DNA of 64,000 bases from Trematomus loennbergii (taxonomy: Eukaryota > Chordata > Actinopteri > Perciformes > Nototheniidae): assembly GCA_012861695.1 (NCBI GenBank), contig JAAOOA010000127.1, positions 19,614,255 through 19,678,254 on the forward strand. The letters run 5' to 3'. The notes under the pieces are model-generated. The model searched no databases, was not told where the DNA came from, and saw only the letters and a list, made by a program, of their open reading frames with translations. The first letter of the stretch is position 1. Every line of letters begins with the position of its first letter. Position numbers and translations under genes: made by a program. Shown in pieces: positions 18,401-30,400 of the stretch.

Positions 18401-21400
18401 GATAAAGTCTTCATTAGAGTAGGTTGGCAATACCCGCTTGCCATTGATGTACACCTAAACAATTGAAACATTGTTAGTGAAATATTTTTCATTATCATAA
18501 TCATTGGAGATAATTTAAAACAGTTCAAAAGTAAAATATGTTTAGGCAGTCAAGACAGTTTGTTCTGGCAAACTTTACCATGTTCACAGTCTTTTCGCCT
18601 CTCCTGTGTGAGAATAACTTCATAGTCTTTGTAATGCACAATCAATGATTTAGGACAGGTCACTAATCCAGAGGGATTACAATTTACATTGCTGATAAGA
18701 ATTGTTAAATTGTGTTGAGGAATGATCTCTTTGACAAGGACATATGTGCAGTTTTTCTGGAAGCTGTAATATTGGCCATCAAATGTATAATAATGAGGAT
18801 CTCCCCAGCCAGAGCAAATACCTGCAAAAATGAGATTGAAATAACATTATTTGTTATATAAAAACCAACATATATATATATATATTTGTTTGTGTTGCAG
18901 TTTTAAGATGCTGCTTGATGGAACATGTTATAAGGCTTTAATTTGAACTTACATCTGCACTCATAGTGGAAACAGCAGCCGCTTTCATCATCAACCTTCA
19001 CTGGTGGTTGACCATTTTCACATTTAGGCTTGGTCACATGTTCACATCGCACATGTTTTGTTATAAGTTGTCCGTCGTCACATGTGGATGTGGTGCATTT
19101 GCCACTCCAAACGTCACCATCCTGTAACGAACAAGGTAATACTTTTAGTAAACTACGGCCAGTAAAGCGGTGCACAAAGCACAACATATACCCCTTTAAA
19201 CTGTGTCATCCATACAACAAGGAAAGATGTTTACAAAGATCAAAATAATAAAATTAAACAGAAAGCCCACAGATGTCATTATCAACCCCAGTAATGGATT
19301 GAAACTCTTCAATTACTGTTGTATTAAATTAATTTGTAGGTGTCCGTGATTGTTTTTCAGAAAAGAGACCCTGGAAGAATGTTGGGATTAGTACATACTT
19401 ACATTTTTTATTTTAAGAAGATATGTTAAATATCTATCTGTACATATAACTAAATTAAAATACCTTTCTAGGTGGATCAAGCTCCAAACAGTCTCTGTCA
19501 ACTTCTTTTGTAGTCCCAGGGCTTGTTACGGTGGTGGTAGGAGTTGGAGTAGTGGAGTGACATGGTCTAGCAAGCTTCTCAACATTGCATTTCAAATCAC
19601 AATATGCAGTGAAACACCAGCCTTCTTCATCAGTCTTATTGTACATGAAGCTACCTATATAACATTGAAACCAGGGCAGTTAGATAAACATTGACAGGGT
19701 TACAGATGTCTTTATAATGCAACTTTTGTTAAGTCTAGACCAAGCAAATTAAAGTTTCTTATCGATAATTTAAAAGTCCATTTCATGATCTGCAAACTGA
19801 TGCTACAATTTCATAAATAGTTCCTGGATAAATAGAGTTAGAGATTAATAGAGTTGTGGTGATTTTGTGTGCAGGCACCATGACCAACCAATTGTATTCA
19901 CTTCTACATGAACAAAGTTAAAAAGCGTCTTTCACATATAAAAAAGCCAGTTATTTGGAATGTGTAAACTGTACGCACATCTATTTGACCATTTCAAGTT
20001 TTGTGCAATATCCAAAAGAATGCAGTCCAACTCAGACTGTGGATTAAGATATTAAATCTCAAAGCAAAGAGGATACAACCTCTTGCAATACCAAGTTGAA
20101 ATGTAAGGAGTTAAGTGTAATCACAACAAAAAAGGTAATAATATGAAATACTTGAATGGCAATAGCCAATTACTTACCAGGAGAAAATAAATGATCCATG
20201 TACTTGCAAAAACACATTGTTGTTCTGCCTGGTGTTGAAGACTGAAGGGTTGAAGGTGTTGGGGTTTTAGTTATTGTTGAAGTAGGTTTTCTGTGGTTTT
20301 TGCAGGGGTGGTGGGTTCTTTAGTGGTTGTTTCAGTAGTAGTTAATTCCTTCTCGGTAGTTTTGGTTGTTTTTTCTGTGACTGTGGTTGTTGTTGTTGGT
20401 TTTTCTGTTATTGTAGTGGGTGTCTTTTGGACGGTGGGTGTGGGGGTCGGTTTCTCTGAGAATGTGACTCCAGTAGTGTTTGGCTTATCTGTGGGTATTG
20501 TGGTGGGTTTTTCTGTAACTTTAGTGGTTGTGGTGGGTTTTTCAGTGACTACAGTGGTTGCGGTAGGGTTTTCTGTGATTATGGATGTCGTGGTCTGTTT
20601 TTCGGTTATCGTGGTTGGTGATTTTGTGATGGTGGTGGTAGTGGTAGGTTTCTCCGAGAATGTAACAGAAGGAGTGCTGGGATTTTCTGTGGGGTTTGTG
20701 GTTTTACACTTGTAAACACAACACTTCACTCGTATTTCATAGTCCAAACATAGAGGTGGACCTTGGTCTTTGTTATGACAGATCAGTCCATCTGTTGGGT
20801 TGCATGTTACTTTTTGATGTACTTCGTCCAACGGAATATCTGGAAAATCTTTTGCTCTACATTCTATTTCTAAAGGTTTTCTGCAAACACTCAAATCTAG
20901 ATCCTTAATTTTTTCAATTGGTTCATAATCTCCAGTAACTAGGGAAGGGTCAGGGTAGTATTGTTGTTCCAATCTGACCACTTACAATAATAGCAATTAT
21001 CCGTTGTTGTGGCAGTTTCGTTTAATGTTGTGGCACCAATAGTGCTGGGCTGTTCTGTGTGTATTGTGGTGGGTTTTTCAGTAACTTTACTGGTTGTGGT
21101 GGGGTTTTCTGTGATTATGGATGTCGTGGTCTGTTTTTCTGTTATCGTGGTTGGTGGTTTTGTGATGGTGGTGGTAGTGGTAGGTTTCTCCGAGAATGTA
21201 ACAGAAAGAGTGCTGGGATTTTCTGTGGGTGTCGTAGCTGTGTGCATAATCACACGTTCTGTTAATGGCATTGTTTTAGCAATTGTATTTGTTCTAACTT
21301 CCAGGGTTGTTGTGGTGGGTTTTCAGTGACTCTAGTCGTTGTGGTGGATTTTCCTGTGACGGTGATAGCTTTAGTGCTGGGCTTTTCTGTTGGTGTTGTG

Positions 21401-24400
21401 GTAGGATTTTCAGTGACTGTAGTGGTTGTGGTTGGTTTTTCGGTAACTTGAGTGGTTGTGGTGGTTTTTCTGTGATTTTGGTGGTTGCGGTGGGTTTTTC
21501 TGTGGGTATCGTGGTAGGATTTTCAGTGACCGTAGTGGTAGCGGTGGGTTTTCTGTGGTTGTGGTAGCCTTAGTGCTGGGCTGTTCTGTGTGTATTGTGG
21601 TGGGTTTTTCGGTAACTTTACTGGTTGTGGTGGGGTTTTCTGTGATTATGGATGTCGTGGTCTGTTTTTCTGTTATCGTGGTTGGTGGTTTTGTGATGGT
21701 GGTGGTAGTGGTAGGTTTCTCCGAGAATGTAACACCAATAGTGCTGGGACTTTCTGTGGGGTTTGTGGTTTTACACTTGTAAACACAACACTTCACTCGT
21801 ATTTCATAGTCCAAACATAGAGGTGGACCTTGGTCTTGTTATGACAGATCAGTCCATCTGTTGGGTTGCATGTTACTTTTTGATGTACTTCGTCCAACGG
21901 AATATCTGGAAAATCTTTTGCTCTACATTCTATTTCTAAAGGTTTTCTGCAAACACTCAAATCGAGATCCTTAATTTTTTCAATTGGTTCATAATCTCCA
22001 GTAACTAGGGAAGGGTCAGGGTAGTTATTGTTGTTCCAATCTGACCACTTACAATAATAGCAATTATCCGTTGTGGCAGTTTCGTTTAATGTTGTGGCAC
22101 CAATAGTGCTGGGCTGTTCTGTGTGTATTGGTGGGTTTTTCGGTAACTTTACTGGTTGTGGTGGGTTTTCTGTGATTATGGATGTCGTGGTCTGTTTTTC
22201 TGTTATCGTGGTTGGTGGTTTTGTGATGGTGGTGGTAGTGGTAGGTTTCTCAGAGAATGTAACAGCAATAGTGCTGGGACTTTCTGTGGGGTTTGTGGTT
22301 TTACACTTGTAAACACAACACTTCACTCGTATTTCATAGTCCAAACATAGAGGTGGACCTTGGTCTTTGTTATGACAGATCAGTCCATCTGTTGGGTTGC
22401 ATGTTACTTTTTGATGTACTTCGTCCAACGGAATATCTGGAAAATCTTTTGCTCTACATTCTATTTCTAAAGGTTTTCTGCAAACACTCAAATCTAGATC
22501 CTTAATTTTTTCAATTGGTTCATAATCTCCAGTAACTAGGGAAGGGTCAGGGTAGTTATTGTTGTTCCAATCTGACCACTTACAATAATAGCAATTATCC
22601 GTTGTTGTGGCAGTTTCGTTTAATGTTGTGGCACCAATAGTGCGGGCTGTTCTGTGTGTATTGTGGTAGATTTTTCTGTAACTTTACTGGTTGTGGTGGG
22701 GTTTTCTGTGATTATGGATGTCGTGGTCTGTTTTCTGTTATCGTGGTTGGTGGTTTTGTGATGGTGGTGGTAGTGGTAGGTTTCTCAGAGAATGTAACAG
22801 AAAGAGTGCTGGGATTTTCTGTGGGTGTCGTAGTTGTGTGCATAATCACACGTTCTGTTAATGGCATTGTTTTAGCAATTGTATTTGTTCTAACTTCCAG
22901 GGTTGTTGTGGGGTTTTTCAGTGACTCTAGTCGTTGTGGTGGATTTTCCTGTGACGGTGATAGCTTTAGTGCTGGGCTTTTCTGTTGGTGTTGTGGTAGG
23001 ATTTTCAGTGACTGTAGTGGTTGTGGTTGGTTTTTCGGTAACTTGAGTGGTTGTGGTTGGTTTTTCTGTGATTTGGTGGTTGCGGTGGGTTTTTCTGTGG
23101 GTATCGTGGTAGGATTTTCAGTGACCGTAGTGGTAGCGGTGGGTTTTTCTGTGGTTGTGGTAGCCTAGTGCTGGGCTGTTCTGTGTGTATTGTGGTGGGT
23201 TTTCGGTAACTTTACTGGTTGTGGTGGGGTTTTCTGTGATTATGGATGTCGTGGTCTGTTTTTCTGTTATCGTGGTTGGTGGTTTTGTGATGGTGGTGGT
23301 AGTGGTAGTTTCTCGAGAATGTAACACCAATAGTGCTGGGACTTCTGTGGGGTTTGTGGTTTTACACTTGTAAACACAACACTTCACTCGTATTTCATAG
23401 TCCAAACATGTAGGAGGTGGACCTTGGTCTTGTTATGACAGATCAGTCCATCTGTTGGGTTGCATGTTACTTTTTGATGTACTTCGTCCAACGGAATATC
23501 TGGAAAATCTTTTGCTCTACATTCTATTTCTAAAGGTTTTCTGCAAACACTCAAATCTAGATCCTTAATTTTTTCAATTGGTTCATAATCTCCAGTAACT
23601 AGGGAAGGGTCAGGGTAGTTATTGTTGTTCCAATCTGACCACTTACAATAATAGCAATTATCCGTTGTTGTGGCAGTTCGTTTAATGTTGTGGCACCAAT
23701 AGTGCTGGGCTGTTCTGTGTGTATTGAGGTAGATTTTTCTGTAACTTTACTGGTTGTCGTGGGGTTTTCTGTGATTATGGATGTCGTGGTCTGTTTTTCT
23801 GTTATCGTAGTTGGTGGTTTTGTGATGGTGGTGGTAGTGGTAGGTTTCTCCGAGAATGTAACACCAATAGTGCTGGGACTTTCTGTGGCTGGTGTGGTGG
23901 ATTTTCCTGTGACGGTGATAGCTTTAGTGCTGGGCTTTTCTGTTGGTGTTGTGGTAGGATTTTCAGTGACTGTAGTGGTTGTGGTTGGTTTTTTCGGTAA
24001 CTTGAGTGGTTGTGGTTGGTTTTTCTGTGATTTTGGTGGTTGCGGTGGGTTTTTCTGGGGTATCGTGGTAGGATTTTCAGTGACCGTAGTGGTAGCGGTG
24101 GGTTTTTCTGTGGTTGTGGTAGCCTTAGTGCTGGGCTGTTCTGTGTGTATGGGTGGGGTTTTTCGGTAACTTTACTGGTTGTGGTGGGGTTTTCTGTGAT
24201 TATGGATGTCGTGGTCTGTTTTTCTGTTATCGTGGTTGGTGGTTTTGTGATGGTGGTGGTAGTGGTAGGTTTCTCCGAGAATGTAACACCAATAGTGCTG
24301 GGACTTCTGTGGGGTTTGTGGTTTTACACTTGTAAACACAAACACTTCACTCGTATTCATAGTCCAAACATGTAGGAGGTGGACCTTGGTCTTTGTTATG

Positions 24401-27400
24401 ACAGATCAGTCCATCTGTGGGGTGCATGTTACTTTTTGATGTACTTCGTCCAACGGAATATCTGGAAAATCTTTTGCTCTACATTCATTTCTAAAGGTTT
24501 TCTGCAAACACTCAAATCTAGATCCTTAATTTTTCAATTGGTTCATAATCTCCAGTAACTAGGGAAGGGTCAGGGTAGTTATTGTTGTTCCAATCTGACC
24601 ACTTACAATAATAGCAATTATCCGTTGTTGTGGCAGTTTCGTTTAATGTGTGTGGGCACCATAGTGCTGGGCTGTTCTGTGTGTATTGAGGTAGATTTTT
24701 CTGTAACTTACTGGTTGTCGTGGGGTTTTCTGTGATTATGGATGTCGTGGTCTGTTTTTCTGTTATCGTAGTTGGTGGTTTTGTGATGGTGGTGGTAGTG
24801 GTAGGTTTCTCCGAGAATGTAACACCAATAGTGCTGGGACTTTCTGTGGCTGGTGTGGTGGATTTTCCTGTGACGGTGATAGCTTTAGTGCTGGGCTTTT
24901 CTGTTGGTGTTGTGGTAGGTTTTCAGTGACTGTAGTGGTTGTGGTTGGTTTTTCGGTAACTTGAGTGGTTGTGGTTGGTTTTTCTGTGATTTTGGTGGTT
25001 GCGGTGGGTTTTTCTGTGGTTGTGGTAGCCTTAGTGCTGGGCTGTTCTGTGTGTATTGTGGTGGGTTTTTCGGTAACTTTACTGGTTGTGGTGGGGTTTT
25101 CTGTGATTAGGGATGTCGTGGTCTGTTTTTCTGTTATCGTGGTTGGTGGTTTGTGATGGTGGTGGTAGTGGTAGGTTTCTACGAGAATGTAACACCAATA
25201 GTGCTGGGACTTTCTGTGGGGTTTGTGGTTTTACACTTGTAAACACAACACTTCACTCGTATTTCATAGTCCAAACATGTAGGAGGTGGACCTTGGTCTT
25301 TGTTATGACAGATCAGTCCATCTGTTGGGTTGCATGTTACTTTTGATGTACTTCGTCCAACGGAATATCTGGAAAATCTTTTGCTCTACATTCTATTTCT
25401 AAAGGTTTCTGCAAACACTCAAATCTAGATCCTTAATTTTTCAATGGTTCATAATCTCCAGTAACTAGGGAAGGGTCAGGGTAGTTATTGTTGTTCCAAT
25501 CTGACCACGTACAATAATAGCAATTATCCGTTGTTGTGGCAGTTCGTTTAATGTTGTGGCACAATAGTGCTGGGCTGTTGTGTGTATGTGGTAGATTTTT
25601 CTGTAACTTTACTGGTTGTCGGGGGTTTTCTGTGATTATGGATGTCGTGGTCTGTTTTTCTGTTATCGTAGTTAGTGGTGGTTTTGTGATGGTGGTGGTA
25701 GTGGTAGGTTTCTCCGAGAAGTAACACCAATAGTGCTGGGACTTTCTGTGGCTGGTGTGGTGGATTTTCCTGTGACGGTGATAGCTTTAGTGCTGGGCTT
25801 TTCTGTTGGTGTTGTGGTAGGATTTCAGTGACTGTAGTGGTTGTGGTTGGTTTTTCGGTAACTTGAGTGGTTGTGGTTGGTTTTTCTGTGATTTTGGTGG
25901 TGCGGTAGGTTTTTCTGTGGGTATCGTGGTAGGATTTTCAGTGACCGTAGTGGTAGCGGTGGGTTTTTCTGTGGTTGTGGCACCAATAGTGCTGGGCTGT
26001 TCTGTGTGTATTGTGGTGGGTTTTTCCGGTAACTTTACTGGTTGTGGTGGGGTTTCTGTGATATGGATGTCGTGGTCTGTTTTCTGTTATCATGGTTGGT
26101 GGTTTTGTGATGGTGGTGGTAGTGGTAGGTTTCTACGAGAATGTAACACCAATAGTGCTGGGACTTCTGTGGGGTTTGTGGTTTTACACTTGTAAACACA
26201 ACACTTCACTCGTATTTCATAGTCCAAACATATAGGAGGTGGACCTTGGTCTTTGTTATGACAGATCAGTCCATCTGTTGGGGTGCATGTTACTTTTTGA
26301 TGTACTTCGTCCAACGGAATATCTGAAAATCTTTTGCTCTACATTCTATTTCTAAAGGTTTTCTGCAAACACTCAAATCTAGATCCTTAATTTTTTCAAT
26401 TGGTTCATAATCTCCAGTAACTAGGGAAGGGTCAGGGTAGTTATTGTTGTTCCAATCTGACCACGTACAAATAATAGCAATTATCCGTTGTTGTGGCAGT
26501 TTCGTTTAATGTTGTGGCACCAATAGTGCTGGGCTGTTCTGTGTGATTGTGGTAGATTTTTCTGTAACTTACTGGTTGCGTGGGGTTTTCTGTGATCATG
26601 GATGTCGTGGTCTGTGTTTTCTGTTATCGTAGTTGGTGGTTTTGTGATGGTGGTGGTTAGTGGTAGGTTTCTCGAGAATGTAACACCAATAGTGCTGGGA
26701 CTTTCTGTGGCTGGTGTGGTGGATTTTCCTGTGACGGTGATAGCTTTAGTGCTGGGCTTTCTGTTGGTGTTGGGTAGGATTTTCAGTGACTGTAGTGGTT
26801 GTGGTTGGTTTTCGGTAACTTGAGTGGTTGTGGTTGGTTTTCTGTGATTTTGGTGTTGCGGTAGGTTTTTCTGTGGGTATCGTGGTAGGATTTTCAGTGA
26901 CCGTAGTGGTAGCGGTGGGTTTTTCTGTGGTTTGGCACCAATAGTGCTGGGCTGTTCTGTGTGTATTGTGGTGGGTTTTTCTGTAACTTTACTGGTTGTG
27001 GTGGGGTTTTCTGTGATTATGGATGTCGTGGTCTGTTTTTCTGTTATCGTGGTTGGTGGTTTGTGATGGTGGTGGTTAGTGGTAGTTTCTCAGAGAATGT
27101 AAAGCAGTAGTGCTGGGACTTTCTGTGGGGTTTGTGGTTTTACACTTGTAAACACAAACACTTCACTCGTATTTCATAGTCCAAACATGGTAGGAGGTGG
27201 ACCTTGGTCTTTGTTATGACAGATCAGTCCATCTGTTGGGTTGCATGTACTTTTTGATGTACTTCGTCCAACGGAATATCTGGAAAATCTTTGCTCTACA
27301 TTCTATTTCTAAAGGTTTTCTGCAAACACTCAAATCTAGATCCTTAATTTTTTCAATTGGTTCATAATCTCCAGTAACTAGGGAAGGGTCAGGTGTAGTT

Positions 27401-30400
27401 ATTGTTGTTCCAATCTGACCACGTACAATAATAGCAATTATCCGTTGTTGTGGCAGTTCGTTTAATGTTGTGGCACCAATAGTGCTGGCTGTTCTGTGTG
27501 TATTGTGGTAGATTTTTCTGTAACTTTACTGGTTGTCGTGGGGTTTTTGTGATTATGGATGTCGTGGTCTGTTTTTCTGTTATCGTAGTTGGTGGTTTGT
27601 GATGGTGGTGGTAGTGGTTAGGTTTCTCGAGAATGTAACACCAATAGTGCTGGGACTTTCTGTGGCTGGTGTGGTGGATTTTCCTGTGACGGTGATAGCT
27701 TTAGTGCTGGGCTTTTTGTTGGTGTTGTGGTAGGATTTTCAGTGACTGTAGTGGTTGTGGTTGGTTTTTCGGTAACTTGAGTGGTTGTGGTTGGTTTTTC
27801 TGTGATTTGGTGGTTGCGGTAGGTTTTTCTGTGGGTATCGTGGTAGGATTTTCAGTGACCGTAGTGGTAGCGGTGGGTTTTTCTGTGGTTGTGGCACCAA
27901 TAGTGCTGGCTGTGTTCTGTGGTATTGTGGTGGGTTTTTCTGTAACTTTACTGGTTGTGGTGGGGTTTTCTGTGATTATGGATGTCGTGGTCTGTTTTTC
28001 TGTTATCGTGGTTGGTGGTTTTGTGATGGTGGTGGTAGTGGTAGGTTTCTCAGAGAATGTAACAGCAGTAGTGCTGGGACTTTCTGTGGGTTTGTGGTTT
28101 TACACTTGTAAACACAACACTTCACTCGTATTTCATAGTCCAAACATGTAGGAGGTGGACCTTGGTCTTTGTTAGACAGATCAGTCCATCTGTTGGGTTG
28201 CATGTTACTTTTTGATGTACTTCGTCCAACGGAATATCTGGAAAATCTTTTGCTCTACATTCTATTTCTAAAGGTTTTCTGCAAACACTCAAATCTAGAT
28301 CCTTAATTTTTTCAATTGGTTCATAATCTCCAGTAACTAGGGAAGGGTCAGGGTAGTTATTGTTGTTCCAATCTGACCACGTACAATAATAGCAATTATC
28401 CGTTGTGTGTGGCAGTTTCGTTTAATGTTGTGGCACCAATAGTGCTGGGCTGTTCTGTGTGTATTGTGGTAGATTTTTCTGTAACTTTACTGGTTGTCGT
28501 GGGGTTTTCTGTGATTATGGATGTCGTGGTCTGTTTTTCTGTTATCGTAGTTGGTGGTTTGTGATGGTGGTGGTAGTGGTAGGTTTCTCCGAGAATGTAA
28601 CACCAATAGTGCTGGGACTTTCTGTGGCTGGTGTGGTGGATTTTCCTGTGACGGTGATAGCTTTAGTGCTGGGCTTTTCTGTTGGTGTTGTGGTAGGATT
28701 TTCAGTGACTGTAGTGGTTGTGGTTGGTTTTTCGGTAACTTGAGTGGTTGTGGTTGGTTTTTTCTGTGATTTTGGTGGTTGCGGTGGGTTTTTTCTGTGG
28801 GTATCGTGGTAGGATTTTCAGTGACCGTAGTGGTAGCGGTGGGTTTTTCTGTGGTTGTGGCACCAATAGTGCTGGGCTGTTCTGTGTGTATTGTGGTGGG
28901 TTTTTCTGTAACTTTACTGGTTGTGGTGGGGTTTTCTGTGATTATGGATGTCGTGGTCTGTTTTTCTGTTATCGTGGTTGGTGGTTTTGTGATGGTGGTG
29001 GTAGTGGTAGGTTTCTCAGAGAATGTAACAGCAGTAGTGCTGGGACTTTCTGTGGGGTTTGTGGTTTTACACTTGTAAACACAACACTTCACTCGTATTT
29101 CATAGTCCAAACATGTAGGAGGTGGACCTTGGTCTTTGTTATGACAGATCAGTCCATCTGTTGGGTTGCATGTTACTTTTTGATGTACTTCGTCCAACGG
29201 AATATCTGGAAAATCTTTTGCTCTACATTCTATTTCTAAAGGTTTTCTGCAAACACTCAAATCTAGATCCTTAATTTTTTCAATTGGTTCATAATCTCCA
29301 GTAACTAGGAAGGGTCAGGGTAGTTATTGTTGTTCCAATCTGACCACTTACAATAATAGCAATTATCCGTTGTTGTGGCAGTTTCGTTTAATGTTGTGGC
29401 ACCAATAGTGCTGGGCTGTTCTGTGTGTATTGAGGTAGATTTTTCTGTAACTTTACTGGTTGTCGTGGGGTTTTCTGTGATTATGGATGTCGTGGTCTGT
29501 TTTTCTGTTATCGTGGTTGGTGATTTTGTGATGGTGGTGGTAGTGGTAGGTTTCTCAGAGAATGTAACAGAAGGAGTGCTGGGATTTTCTGTGGGTGTCG
29601 TAGCTGTGTGCATAATCACACGTTCTGTTGATGGCATTGTTTTAGCAATTGTATTTGTTCTAACTTCCAGGGTTGTTGTGGTGGGTTTTTCAGTGACTCT
29701 AGTCGTTGTGGTGGATTTTCCTGTGACGGTGATAGCTTTAGTGCTGGGCTTTCTGTTGGTGTTGTGGTAGGATTTTCAGTGACTGTAGTGGTTGTGGTTG
29801 GTTTTTCGGTAACTTGAGTGGTTGCGGTGGGTTTTTCTGTGGGTATCGTGGTAGGATTTTCAGTGACCGTAGTGGTAGCGGTGGGTTTTTCTGTGGTTGT
29901 GGTAGCCTTAGTGCTGGGCTGTTCTGTGTGTATTGTGGTGGGTTTTTCGGTAACTTTACTGGTTGTGGTGGGGTTTTCTGTGATTATGGATGTCGTGGTC
30001 TGTTTTTCTGTTATCGTGGTTGGTGGTTTTGTGATGATGGTGGTAGTGGTAGGTTTCTCCGAGAATGTAACACCAATAGTGCTGGGACTTTCTGTGGGGT
30101 TTGTGGTTTTACACTTGTAAACACAACACTTCACTCGTATTTCATAGTCCAAACATATAGGAGGTGGACCTTGGTCTTTGTTATGACAGATCAGTCCATC
30201 TGTTGGGGTGCATGTTACTTTTTGATGTACTTCGTCCAACGGAATATCTGGAAAATCTTTTGCTCTACATTCTATTTCTAAAGGTTTTCTGCAAACACTC
30301 AAATCTAGATCCTTAATTTTTTCAATTGGTTCATAATCTCCAGTAACTAGGGAAGGGTCAGGGTAGTTATTGTTGTTTCCAATCTGACCACGTACAATAA

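Larger units (their letters stand above)
15424..19654 (-). other. Mucin C-terminal region: VWD4, C8, VWC and cystine knot
   Basis: Exons 19654-19464, 19121-18953, 18821-18579, 18454-18271, 18139-17951, 17853-17675, 17594-17525, 16933-16788, 16700-16669, 16505-16340, 16131-16008 and 15597-15424. Landmarks are [14 protein letters not shown], the VWD4 start [17 protein letters not shown] with a GDPH cleavage motif, [12 protein letters not shown]8 [33 protein letters not shown], and the cystine knot [18 protein letters not shown] ending near [10 protein letters not shown]. The knot makes C-terminal dimers in this family. Frame breaks occur near 18597, 18014 and 15493; other junctions are in phase. 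Confidence 0.88.
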
